Assembly: GCA_030146225.1 (NCBI GenBank)
Contig: JASLCA010000197.1
Location: 1 to 16,862, forward strand
Reading direction: 5' to 3'
From: Sphingobacterium sp.
GTDB taxonomy: Bacteria > Bacteroidota > Bacteroidia > Sphingobacteriales > Sphingobacteriaceae
Length of the DNA stretch: 16,862 nucleotides
Below the pieces are notes generated by a model. It saw nothing but the letters and a program-made list of their open reading frames with translations, had not been told where the DNA came from and ran no database searches. Below, piece after piece: positions 1-7,205 of the stretch. Numbering within the stretch: position 1 is the stretch's first letter; each line of letters starts with the position of its first letter. The translations under genes and the position numbers were made by a program.

Positions 1-66
1 AGCTTAACTGGATAGAGCACTTGACTACGAATCAAGAGGTTAGGGGTTCGACTCCCTTTGAGCGCA
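1..66 (+). tRNA. tRNA-Arg (anticodon ACG), 5' end cut off by the window edge
   Basis: The first base corresponds to about tRNA position 9, so the 5' acceptor strand and position 8 lie outside the window. The D-arm is 2-18. The anticodon stem is CTTGA (20-24) with TCAAG (32-36) around a seven-base loop with anticodon ACG at 27-29. The T-arm is 42-58, with AGGGG and CCCTT flanking the loop TTCGACT. The 3' acceptor strand is 59-65 and the discriminator base is A66. No CCA is encoded, because the next bases are CAT. An ACG anticodon, read as ICG after deamination, decodes CGN arginine codons. Confidence 0.93.
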
Positions 67-79
67 CATAATTACAGCG

Positions 80-117
80 AAGCCTAATTCTCACAAGATG
101 GATTAGGCTTTTTTTTT
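80..117 (+). terminator. Rho-independent terminator of the tRNA transcript
   Basis: The stem AAGCCTAAT (80-88) pairs with ATTAGGCTT (102-110) and can be extended by a G-T and a C-G pair. A run of nine T (109-117) follows. It lies 13 bases after the tRNA and only 22 bases before the adk start codon. Confidence 0.85.
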
Positions 118-139
118 CGGACATAAAACACGTAAACTT

Positions 140-709
140 ATGCTAAACCTTGTTTTATTTGGGCCTCCAGGTGCTGGTAAAGGTACTCAATCAGAGCGAT
201 TAATTGAAAAGTACCAACTGGTACATATTTCTACTGGAGATATTTTTCGCGCCCATATAAAAAATCAAACAAGCCTTGGACAACAGGTTAGTCAAATCAT
301 TGCAGACGGTAATTTAGTTCCAGACTCGATTACAATTGCTATGTTAGAAGAAGAAATTAAGAAAAACCCACAAGCTAAAGGGTTTATTTTTGATGGTTTT
401 CCAAGAACTGTTGCACAAGCAGAAGCATTGGATCAGTTTTTAGCCTCTATCTCCGAAGAAATATCTGGGGTAGTTGCTTTGGATGTAACTGAAGAAGAGC
501 TAACACAACGTATCGCTAAACGTCAAGAAATATCAGGAAGAGCAGATGATGCTGCTGATAAATTGAAGAAACGTATTGAAGAATACTTCAGCAAGACAAT
601 TCATGTTTTACCTTATTATGAAGCACAAGGTAAACTAACAAAGGTGGATGGTATCGGTGAGATTGAAACTATTTTCAACTCGTTAACCGCTATTGTCGAC
701 CAATATTAA
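140..709 (+). CDS. adk: Adenylate kinase, short-LID form
   Basis: This cytoplasmic enzyme interconverts ATP + AMP and two ADP. The 189-residue protein begins with the P-loop GPPGAGKGT (residues 8-16). STGDIFR (31-37) fits the AMP-binding region and DGFPRT (85-90) is the family signature. At 189 aa it is about 25 residues shorter than the E. coli enzyme. The difference lies in the LID, where a short GRADD segment (133-137) replaces the long insert, and no zinc-binding cysteines are present. The ATG at 140 gives the expected N-terminus right at the first beta strand. obgE follows after 21 bases, so the two are probably cotranscribed. The terminator 22 bases upstream leaves little room for a separate promoter. 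Confidence 0.96.
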   Translation: MLNLVLFGPPGAGKGTQSERLIEKYQLVHISTGDIFRAHIKNQTSLGQQVSQIIADGNLVPDSITIAMLEEEIKKNPQAKGFIFDGFPRTVAQAEALDQFLASISEEISGVVALDVTEEELTQRIAKRQEISGRADDAADKLKKRIEEYFSKTIHVLPYYEAQGKLTKVDGIGEIETIFNSLTAIVDQY

Positions 710-730
710 TTTTAACAGTAAGGAATATAT

Positions 731-1729
731 ATGGCCCAGGGCTCAAATTTTGTTGATTATGTGAAGGTCTGTTGCCGTTCTGGTAGTGGTGGCGGAGGTT
801 CTGCGCACTTACACCGGGATAAGGTAAACTCAAAAGGCGGTCCTGATGGTGGTGATGGTGGTCGTGGTGGACATATTATCCTAAAGGGTTCTAGCCAACA
901 CTGGACTTTACTGCATTTAAAATTTCGTAAACATATTATCGCTGCAAATGGAGAGCGTGGAAGCAGTTCCATGTCTACAGGAGCTAACGGTAAGGATGAG
1001 ATTTTAGAAGTGCCTTTAGGAACTATTGCAAGGGATGCCGAAACAGGAGAAGTCCTTTTCGACATTACCGAAGATGGGGAAACGAAGATTCTTACCGCTG
1101 GTGGTAAAGGTGGATTGGGGAACTGGCACTTTAAGTCAGCTACGCAACAAACACCGCGCTATGCTCAACCAGGGATACCAGGCCAAGAGCAATGGATTAT
1201 TCTAGAGCTAAAGGTATTGGCAGATGTAGGTTTGGTAGGCTTCCCAAATGCGGGTAAATCGACCTTACTTTCAGTAGTCTCGGCAGCAAAGCCAGAGATC
1301 GCTGATTATCCATTTACAACCTTGGTGCCTAACTTAGGCATTGTCGCTTATCGCGATAATAAGTCTTTTGTAATGGCAGACATTCCTGGAATTATCGAAG
1401 GGGCTTCAGAAGGAAAAGGCTTAGGCTATCGCTTCTTACGTCATATTGAGCGGAACTCGATCTTGCTCTTTATGGTGCCAGCTGATACCGATCGCTCGAT
1501 AGAGGAGGAGTACAATATCTTGCTAAATGAGCTTACGGCATACAATCCAGAGCTAATCGACAAGCCTAGATTATTGGCGATTACCAAGTCGGATATGCTG
1601 GATGATGAGTTAGAAGCTGAGATGGCTTTGACTGTTCCAAAATCGGTTCCATATCTCTTTATTTCCTCTGTTTCTGGAAAGAATATACAGCAGATGAAAG
1701 ATTTAATCTGGAAAGAGATTGTTCAATAA
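731..1729 (+). CDS. obgE: Obg family ribosome-associated GTPase
   Basis: Obg is an essential GTPase linked to 50S ribosome assembly and stress signalling. Residues 1 to about 158 form the glycine-rich Obg fold, with runs such as GSGGGG and GGDGGRGG. The G domain follows: G1 GFPNAGKST near 169-177, switch I PFTT, G3 DIPG near 217, G4 TKSD at 285-288 and G5 SSVSG. G4 has Thr where most GTPases have Asn, which is common in Obg proteins. The protein is 332 aa and ends after the G domain, so it lacks the C-terminal OCT domain. The motif TAAGGA (719-724) sits six bases before the ATG. The gene is downstream of adk and ends at a bidirectional terminator. Confidence 0.96.
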   Translation: MAQGSNFVDYVKVCCRSGSGGGGSAHLHRDKVNSKGGPDGGDGGRGGHIILKGSSQHWTLLHLKFRKHIIAANGERGSSSMSTGANGKDEILEVPLGTIARDAETGEVLFDITEDGETKILTAGGKGGLGNWHFKSATQQTPRYAQPGIPGQEQWIILELKVLADVGLVGFPNAGKSTLLSVVSAAKPEIADYPFTTLVPNLGIVAYRDNKSFVMADIPGIIEGASEGKGLGYRFLRHIERNSILLFMVPADTDRSIEEEYNILLNELTAYNPELIDKPRLLAITKSDMLDDELEAEMALTVPKSVPYLFISSVSGKNIQQMKDLIWKEIVQ

Positions 1730-1750
1730 TTTTCGAATCGAAAGAATATA

Positions 1751-1782
1751 AAAAAAGCCTGAAATTAATTTCAGGCTTTTTT
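1751..1782. terminator. Bidirectional terminator between convergent genes
   Basis: This is a perfect 32-base palindrome centred on TTAA. It has an A-tract on the left and a T-tract on the right around the GC-containing arms GCCTGAAA and TTTCAGGC. It can act as an intrinsic terminator on either strand, serving obgE (+) and the minus-strand lipoprotein gene that ends at 1792. Confidence 0.9.
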
Positions 1783-1791
1783 GATGCTTGC

Positions 1792-2388
1792 TTATTTCTT
1801 GTTGATCAATTTCCCAATGCTTTGCGCTAGGTTTTTATCTACCGTGATATAACCTGGGTAATAGATGTTCGAATTGCCAATCTTAAATGAAGGTTTAATC
1901 TTCAATACCAAAAAGCCTTCGCCTTTTTTGGTGAAGAGCTCATTCATAATATTGTCTAAGCCATTCTCTTTAGCCGTATTAAAGATATTTGCCTTAAAGG
2001 TCAATGGAACAACCGTACTTTGACCCTGCGCAAGGTGAATGTTTTCATTAACCGTACCTTCGAAAAGTGGCTTTCCTTGGATCTCAATTAAATATTTAAA
2101 GGAGTTGATGGCTGTCTTTGTCGCACTCGGGTTGGTAACCTTCATATTGACACGTGCTTCTAAAGGTAGATCCTTGCTGAGCATTGCCATGGCTACTGCT
2201 GGTAAGGCTCCAATATTAACGCCATTTCCATTGCTAAAGGACTCTACAGCCTTGCCTGCTAAGCGTACATCCTGTAGCGACTCTACATCGTATTGACAAT
2301 TTGCTAAATTAGCAACCTGTTGTTTGTTAATAGAACAGCTGCTTAATACGAAAGCGGCCATTGATAGTACTACTAGTTTTAATTTCAT
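1792..2388 (-). CDS. Putative lipoprotein, possibly LEA14-like
   Basis: The 198-residue protein has a lipoprotein signal: MKLK, a hydrophobic stretch, and the lipobox LSSC with Cys18 as the predicted lipidation site. The mature part alternates beta-strand-like segments, including LEARVNMKVTNPSAT and FKYLIEIQGKPLFEGTV, then a Gly/Gln turn and STVVPLTFKANI. This order of strands resembles late-embryogenesis-abundant type 2 (LEA14/WHy) domains, which are common in Bacteroidota lipoproteins. That assignment is a fold-level impression only. It is second in a two-gene unit, nine bases after the stop of the upstream barrel-like lipoprotein gene. The partner and role are unknown. Confidence 0.75.
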   Translation of the reverse strand: MKLKLVVLSMAAFVLSSCSINKQQVANLANCQYDVESLQDVRLAGKAVESFSNGNGVNIGALPAVAMAMLSKDLPLEARVNMKVTNPSATKTAINSFKYLIEIQGKPLFEGTVNENIHLAQGQSTVVPLTFKANIFNTAKENGLDNIMNELFTKKGEGFLVLKIKPSFKIGNSNIYYPGYITVDKNLAQSIGKLINKK

Positions 2389-2397
2389 TGTTATGTT

Positions 2398-3147
2398 TTA
2401 TTTCTTTTTTGAACCAAAATTATAGGTTACCCCAAGGGTGAAAACTGCATTTCCAGCTTTTAAGTATTCATTGTCAAGCATATTAAAGTTAAAGCCATTT
2501 GTGTACTGCAACTGAAAATGCTTATTAAGTTCCATTCGTGTAAAGAATAAAGGCTCGACAAACAAGGCCTCTTCTTTTTCCTGATTCAGCCCATCTATTT
2601 TAAAGTCTGTCATGCCTACACGGCTTAGACGAATCGCTGTACCATAGTTTAAGGTTCTCTTTTTACCAAATAGGTTTAGCTTACTCCTTTTTGTTGAGGA
2701 ATAATTGACTTGCAGAAATATTTTGTCAAAATCCATCTCTCGCAGTTCCTGCGTCTCCATCCCTTGCATGCCTGCTCGTCTATCTTCCTCCCTAGAGGTC
2801 CCAATTCCATAGCCCGCATAAACCTCAAGAACCTGCCGCTTATGCTTCCCAATCTTGGTAAAGTAGCCCAAACCTGCCTCTACATTTTGCTGCTTAAACA
2901 ACTCATTGCGCTGGCTGCCGCTTTGGTCCATAAAAAAACCATTGGCAATAAAGGCTATATTATTACTCAGGGCTACCCCAGCATTAGCGCTTAGGCCTCC
3001 TTTAATTGTACTATGTCCTGCAATATAAGCCTCGCCCTTATCCGTAAACATGGGAGTGGCTGGAACATTAGGCAAATACATTGAACTACAACTAGTCAAA
3101 AAAGCCAAAACAGGAAGTAGGAATAGATAAGATGGTTTTACTTGCAT
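2398..3147 (-). CDS. Putative outer-membrane beta-barrel-like lipoprotein
   Basis: I chose the ATG at 3147 rather than the upstream in-frame TTG at 3168, because it starts directly with a lipoprotein signal: MQVKPSYLF, a hydrophobic core, and lipobox LTSC with Cys20. GAGGAT lies about 12 bases upstream. The 249-residue product shows repeated amphipathic strands ending in aromatics, for example AFIANGFFM, VEAGLGYFTKI, VLEVYAGYGIG and FLQVNYSS. The last strand, FTLGVTYNFG, looks like a barrel-closing strand. This suits a small outer-membrane barrel or barrel-like surface lipoprotein of unknown function. Its stop is nine bases before the next lipoprotein gene, so the two probably form one operon. 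Confidence 0.75.
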   Translation of the reverse strand: MQVKPSYLFLLPVLAFLTSCSSMYLPNVPATPMFTDKGEAYIAGHSTIKGGLSANAGVALSNNIAFIANGFFMDQSGSQRNELFKQQNVEAGLGYFTKIGKHKRQVLEVYAGYGIGTSREEDRRAGMQGMETQELREMDFDKIFLQVNYSSTKRSKLNLFGKKRTLNYGTAIRLSRVGMTDFKIDGLNQEKEEALFVEPLFFTRMELNKHFQLQYTNGFNFNMLDNEYLKAGNAVFTLGVTYNFGSKKK

Positions 3148-3271
3148 ATCAATCTGTATCCTCAGCAACCTTAATTATTGTGCCATAATGCCTAATTCAG
3201 TACTTAAAGGTAATATTTAGCATTGTTTAACAGTTTTCCCTATTGCTTTTTAACCCTAGCTTTAAAAGAGC

Positions 3272-4105
3272 TTAAATAATCCCTGCCTTAAGCAGTTCAA
3301 CTTCCATCTCTTGCTGTAATTTCAGCGCTTCTTCTCTAGCCTTTTCTGCAAAGTCCTTGCCCGCAGATGCATAAATAATCCCCCTTGTACTATTCACCAG
3401 AAGGCCACAGTCCTTATTCATTCCGTATTGACAAACATCCTGTAAGGAGCCGCCTTGCGCACCCACACCTGGAACCAATAGGAAATGGTCAGGTGCATGC
3501 TCACGTATCTTTAAGAAGCCTTCGCCACGTGTAGCACCGACTACATACATGGTGTTTTCTATACTCCCCCAAGTATTTACCTTGTCGATCACATATTCAA
3601 ACAATTGAACATTATCCTTATTCTCAAAATTTTGAAAATCCTTACTTCCCTGGTTAGAAGTCAGCGCAAGCACAATCGCCCATTTATTTTCAAATTCCAA
3701 AAATGGTGTTACAGAGTCATTACCCATATAAGGAGCAATGGTGATGGAGTCAAAGCCTAAGCCAGAAACCTGCTCATCGAAAAATGCAGTAGCATACATC
3801 TTTGAAGTATTGCCTATATCTCCACGCTTAGCATCTGCGATACTAAAACAGTTTTTAGGTAAGGCTTCCCAAGTCTTTTGCAGGGATTGCCAACCCTTTA
3901 CGCCATAAGATTCATAGAAGGCTATATTGGGCTTATAAGCCACGCATAAGTCTTCAGTGGCTTCAATAATGGCTTTGTTAAAGGCATATATTGGATCCTC
4001 ATTATCTAACAGATGTTGAGGTATTTTATTTAAATCAGTATCCAGTCCCACACATAAAAAGCTTTTCTTCGCCTTTATCTGTCCTACCAATTCACTTCTA
4101 GTCAT
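3272..4105 (-). CDS. pyrF: Orotidine 5'-phosphate decarboxylase (long, type 2 form)
   Basis: This enzyme decarboxylates OMP to UMP in the last step of de novo pyrimidine synthesis, in the cytoplasm. The 277-residue protein has LDTD (21-24), the conserved Lys in AYKPNIAF (Lys58), and the catalytic signature DAKRGDIGNT (91-100) with Asp91, Lys93 and Asp96. VPGVGAQGG near residues 212-220 fits the phosphate-binding loop, and NSTRGII follows. The length and DAKRGDIGNTS wording match the longer PyrF type rather than the E. coli type of about 240 aa. It starts three bases after the stop of the thioredoxin-like gene, so it is very likely the last gene of that operon. Confidence 0.95.
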   Translation of the reverse strand: MTRSELVGQIKAKKSFLCVGLDTDLNKIPQHLLDNEDPIYAFNKAIIEATEDLCVAYKPNIAFYESYGVKGWQSLQKTWEALPKNCFSIADAKRGDIGNTSKMYATAFFDEQVSGLGFDSITIAPYMGNDSVTPFLEFENKWAIVLALTSNQGSKDFQNFENKDNVQLFEYVIDKVNTWGSIENTMYVVGATRGEGFLKIREHAPDHFLLVPGVGAQGGSLQDVCQYGMNKDCGLLVNSTRGIIYASAGKDFAEKAREEALKLQQEMEVELLKAGII

Positions 4106-4108
4106 GTT

Positions 4109-4708
4109 TTATTTATTTAGCAATTCTGTTATAAACTCAAATACCTCCTTGCGGGAATAGTCAGCCATGCCCTCATGATGTGCAGCTACATTACCTTCTT
4201 TATCCAAAATAACTGTGGTTGGAATGGATTGGCCCAACCAGTCCGAAGGGATCTCACTCTCGGGATAATAAATGGGTAGGTCAAGCTTGCCATCCTTTAA
4301 GAAAGCATGTGCCTTCTCCTTGGCATGTTCGATTTCTACAAGCATAAAGACAACCTGATCATTATCCTTAAATTTATCTTTTAACTTTTCTATAGAAGGC
4401 ATCTCTGCCTTACAAGGAGGACACCAAGTCGCCCAAAAGTTAATAAACACCACCTTGCCTTTTAGATCAGCAATATTTGTGATTTGCCCATTGTCATCAG
4501 AGAAGGAAACTTGGGGCCTAGTCGCACTTACCCCAACCGCAGTAGGCGCGGTTTCCTTCGGCATTTCGAGATTAGGCTTAAACAAGCCTATCTTCATTAA
4601 TCCCTGTTGGATCCATGCTCTACTTGTAGGAACAAGCAACATAATAATTAAAATACCGAAGATTATATTCCCGGCAATTTTCCATGTTTTTTTCTTCTCA
4701 GTCTTCAT
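4109..4708 (-). CDS. Membrane-anchored TlpA/ResA-like thiol-disulfide oxidoreductase
   Basis: The 199-residue protein starts with a charged segment (MKTEKKKTWK) and one hydrophobic helix (about 12-27). This is an uncleaved anchor that places the rest in the periplasm. The thioredoxin fold follows from about residue 66. KGKVVFINFWATWCPPCKAEMP carries the active site Cys96-Pro-Pro-Cys99, and SIPTTVILD carries the cis-proline Pro163. WCPPC is typical of reducing, cytochrome-maturation-type thioredoxins (TlpA/ResA). Its specific partner cannot be told. It lies between the pseudouridine synthase gene (11 bases upstream) and pyrF (three bases downstream). Confidence 0.92.
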   Translation of the reverse strand: MKTEKKKTWKIAGNIIFGILIIMLLVPTSRAWIQQGLMKIGLFKPNLEMPKETAPTAVGVSATRPQVSFSDDNGQITNIADLKGKVVFINFWATWCPPCKAEMPSIEKLKDKFKDNDQVVFMLVEIEHAKEKAHAFLKDGKLDLPIYYPESEIPSDWLGQSIPTTVILDKEGNVAAHHEGMADYSRKEVFEFITELLNK

Positions 4709-4719
4709 TTAAGTATAAA

Positions 4720-5463
4720 TTAGCTGTTAAACTTTTCTAACAAGCGTAATAAGGTCGCAAAGTCTTTTGGATAAGGAGCCTCAAAAGCATATGCTTTGCC
4801 ATCAATATTAAAGCTAACCGCCTTTGCATGTAATGCAAAACGCTTAATAATAGGCTGCTCTTCCTCGTCTTTAGAAAGGCTAAAGCCACGCTTCTTAATT
4901 TTCGATAGGAAAATTGGCTTCCCATGGTACATCGCATCCCCTACAATAGCAGCATGCTGTGTCGCTAGGTGTATCCTAATCTGGTGCATACGGCCCGTAA
5001 TGGGTTTACATTCGACCAAGGTATAATCCCTAAAGTATTGAATGGATTTAAATATCGTTTCTGCCGCCTTGCCCCGTGCTCTATCAATAGATACGTTCTT
5101 ACTCCCTTGATTAAAGATAGGTAGGTTAACCGTCAGGTTGTCAAAGGTATGTGTGCCGCCAATAACAGCATGGTATGTTTTGTCTACGCGTCTGCGCTCA
5201 AACTCTATGGATACCAGGCGGTAGGTCTCTGGGTTCTTTGCGATCAACAAGATACCAGAGGTTTCCTTGTCTAAGCGGTGACATACTTGCGCATCAGGTG
5301 AATATTTCTTTGCTAAGCGCAAAATATTAACTTCACCACCTGCACGGTCATCCAAAGAAGCTATAAATGGGGGTTTATTAATGACAATTAGATTGTCATC
5401 TTCAAATAGTATTAAATCCTCAAATTTCGGAAACTTAAATAAACGGTTTTCGTTTTCTTGCAT
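4720..5463 (-). CDS. RluA-family RNA pseudouridine synthase
   Basis: The enzyme converts specific uridines in rRNA or tRNA to pseudouridine. The catalytic motif HRLDKETSG contains Asp65. VINKPP (28-32) and the later GRMHQIRIHL are the other family signatures. There is no N-terminal S4 RNA-binding domain, so it is not a typical RluC/RluD, and the target base is unknown. I chose the ATG at 5463 (247 aa). The longer frame starts at GTG 5520 and adds a hydrophobic aromatic stretch (RIQSFYYFMSFLYFC) that is foreign to the family and overlaps the shared promoter region with panB. It is first in the operon with the thioredoxin-like gene and pyrF. Confidence 0.92.
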   Translation of the reverse strand: MQENENRLFKFPKFEDLILFEDDNLIVINKPPFIASLDDRAGGEVNILRLAKKYSPDAQVCHRLDKETSGILLIAKNPETYRLVSIEFERRRVDKTYHAVIGGTHTFDNLTVNLPIFNQGSKNVSIDRARGKAAETIFKSIQYFRDYTLVECKPITGRMHQIRIHLATQHAAIVGDAMYHGKPIFLSKIKKRGFSLSKDEEEQPIIKRFALHAKAVSFNIDGKAYAFEAPYPKDFATLLRLLEKFNS

Positions 5464-5530
5464 CCTACAAAAGTACAAAAAAGACATGAAGTAATAGAAT
5501 GACTGGATTCTCATTCTCACATTTATTAAT

Positions 5531-5538
5531 TAGTTTTG
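5531..5538 (+). promoter_or_regulatory. Candidate -7 promoter element for panB
   Basis: TAGTTTTG matches the Bacteroidota primary-sigma -7 consensus TAnnTTTG and lies 19 bases before the panB ATG, giving a short leader. I see no clear -33 TTG at the usual distance, so this rests on the -7 match alone. Confidence 0.35.
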
Positions 5539-5557
5539 TCCAAACTAAATATTAGAG

Positions 5558-6373
5558 ATGTCAGTAAATAAAGTCATAAAGCGCATTACCACGAGTACGA
5601 TTCAAGCCATGAAAGTTAAGGGCGAAAAGATTACCATGTTGACGGCTTACGATTACTCCATGGCACTTGCTTTGGATGAAGCGGGTATCGATGTTTTATT
5701 AGTAGGGGATTCAGCTGCCAATGTTTTTGCGGGCTACGAAACCACACTTCCGATAAGCTTAGACCATATGATTTACCATGCAAGTGCGGTTGCTAGAGGC
5801 GCACAGCATGCCCTTGTGATCGCAGACCTGCCCTTTGGTACTTATCAAGGAACGGCAAAGGATGCCTTTGATGCAGCAGTGCGGATGATGAAGGAGTCTG
5901 GCGTACATGGTATTAAGCTTGAAGGGGGAGTTGAGATTTTAGCGAATATCAAGATGATTGTGGATGCAGGTATTCCTGTATGTGGTCACTTGGGCCTTAC
6001 ACCGCAGTCTATAAATAAGTTTGGCACCTTTGGGCTACGTGCTAAAGAAGATGCTGAAGCAGAAAAACTTAAGGCAGATGCCTTAGCCTTACAGGCTGTA
6101 GGCTGTTTTGCAATTGTCTTGGAGAAAATTCCAGCACAGCTTGCCAAGGAGGTGAGTGAATCCTTAGCCATTCCAACGATTGGCATTGGCGCCGGCGCAG
6201 ACTGTGATGGCCAGGTTTTAGTCGTCAATGATGTGATGGGCTTTACCAAGGACTTTAAGCCTAAGTTCTTACGTCAGTATATGCAGATGTATTCCGGGGT
6301 ACTGGATGCAGCACGTCAATATGCTGAGGATGTGAAAGGCGGTTCGTATCCTAATGAGTCTGAACAATACTAA
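5558..6373 (+). CDS. panB: 3-methyl-2-oxobutanoate hydroxymethyltransferase (ketopantoate synthase)
   Basis: PanB transfers a hydroxymethyl group from 5,10-methylene-THF to alpha-ketoisovalerate to give ketopantoate, the first committed step of pantothenate and CoA synthesis. The 271-residue TIM-barrel protein has MLTAYDYSMA near the start, VGDSAANVFAGY with metal ligand Asp51, IADLPFG with Asp90, and IKLEGG with Glu122. CGHLGLTPQS contains His144, and LEKIP contains the catalytic Glu189. It is divergent from the pseudouridine synthase operon across a 94-bp gap. The membrane-protein gene starts three bases after its stop. No panC or panD is in the window. Confidence 0.96.
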   Translation: MSVNKVIKRITTSTIQAMKVKGEKITMLTAYDYSMALALDEAGIDVLLVGDSAANVFAGYETTLPISLDHMIYHASAVARGAQHALVIADLPFGTYQGTAKDAFDAAVRMMKESGVHGIKLEGGVEILANIKMIVDAGIPVCGHLGLTPQSINKFGTFGLRAKEDAEAEKLKADALALQAVGCFAIVLEKIPAQLAKEVSESLAIPTIGIGAGADCDGQVLVVNDVMGFTKDFKPKFLRQYMQMYSGVLDAARQYAEDVKGGSYPNESEQY

Positions 6374-6376
6374 AGC

Positions 6377-6988
6377 ATGTTAAAATTCCTTTGGATAATT
6401 ATCCTGCTGGCTGTCTTGGTCTATTTTATAGCAAGACGCTTTTTTATAGCTAGCCCCACAACCACACTTGTTAAGGCTACTGCTAAGAATGGCTATAAGC
6501 TTATTGACACCAATGGGCAATTGATTGGTAGGGTGACCAAGAGTACCATGAGCACAGTAGGTCTAGGCATTCTGCTATTTATCGGTATCCTTCTTTTGGG
6601 TATGAAGTTCAAAATTATTTGGATCGCCTTGCCCTTGAGTCTCTACCTGATTGGGCAGATCTTCGTATATACCAATCATGTCCGTGCGACAAAAGATCAG
6701 CGGATCTATTTTGATCCCGAGAACAATGAAGTGCTTGTAGATCGTTTAAAGACCGATGCCTTAAGATTTAATCTATTAAGGGATGTGACAGAAGTTACTG
6801 AGGTGCGTTCGGTACAGAAAAATAAAGGAACTTTATTCGGCTATTACAAATTGAAAGTTCAAGGAAATGTAGTCGTGGTACCTTATTTAATAGAGCAAAA
6901 TAATACATATTATAACAAGCTATTCTTCGAGCGCTTGAATGCTAGTTTTAAAATTCAGCTAGAAACTAAACTGTTCCCTATAGTTTAG
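6377..6988 (+). CDS. Hypothetical membrane protein with a PH-like C-terminal region
   Basis: I do not recognise a named family. The 203-residue protein has an N-terminal hydrophobic helix (about 3-19). A short strand-rich segment with NGYKLIDTNGQLIGRV follows, then two close hydrophobic helices (about 61-76 and 82-99). The C-terminal half (about 103-200) is beta-strand rich with VYTNHVRATKDQRIYFDPENNEVLVDRL and ends in an amphipathic helix. This pattern of two helices plus a strand-rich domain resembles bacterial PH-like (bPH) membrane proteins, at low confidence. It is three bases behind panB, so it is probably cotranscribed, but a link to pantothenate synthesis is not implied. Confidence 0.75.
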   Translation: MLKFLWIIILLAVLVYFIARRFFIASPTTTLVKATAKNGYKLIDTNGQLIGRVTKSTMSTVGLGILLFIGILLLGMKFKIIWIALPLSLYLIGQIFVYTNHVRATKDQRIYFDPENNEVLVDRLKTDALRFNLLRDVTEVTEVRSVQKNKGTLFGYYKLKVQGNVVVVPYLIEQNNTYYNKLFFERLNASFKIQLETKLFPIV

Positions 6989-6998
6989 TTTCTAGCTG
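6956..6998. repeat. 17-bp perfect inverted repeat spanning a stop codon
   Basis: The arms 6956-6972 and 6982-6998 are exact reverse complements around a nine-base loop. The TAG stop (6986-6988) of the upstream membrane protein lies in the right arm. There is no T-tract after it, so it is not a canonical intrinsic terminator. It may protect the 3' end of the mRNA or end transcription less efficiently. CTAGCTGTA in the right arm is repeated at 7004-7012. Confidence 0.8.
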
Positions 6999-7043
6999 TA
7001 AGGCTAGCTGTACCTGATTTTGCAAAGCTTCGCAGGCCGTTAA

Positions 7044-7073
7044 TTTCGTTATTAAAGCCCAAAATTTCGTGTT
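7044..7073 (+). promoter_or_regulatory. Candidate LytTR operator upstream of the secreted hydrolase
   Basis: Two direct repeats starting TTTCGT lie at 7044-7052 and 7065-7073, exactly 21 bp apart (9-bp half-sites with a 12-bp spacer). The context is AATTTCGTTATT and AATTTCGTGTTC. LytTR regulators are known to bind two direct half-sites about two helical turns apart. The same pair with the same period occurs upstream of the four-gene operon at 10234. Assignment to the LytTR protein at 9450 is inference. Confidence 0.4.
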
Positions 7074-7205
7074 CCTCCTAAATCCTTGCTAAAAGCGGAA
7101 AGTTTTTTTGATGTTTGAGCGCTAACGCATTGTTCGCGTTTAAAATTTGTTTAGGCGTTTTTAGCGCAGGATACCTGCTGCTAATGACATTAAGATACAG
7201 GAAAA

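Noticed and set aside
757..1065. Minus-strand frame inside obgE
   Set aside because: It is an antisense shadow of the glycine-rich obgE coding sequence. Its proline-rich translation reflects the complement of the Gly codons.
5464..5520. GTG start at 5520 for the pseudouridine synthase
   Set aside because: The added residues are hydrophobic and unlike the family, and they would cover the shared promoter region with panB.
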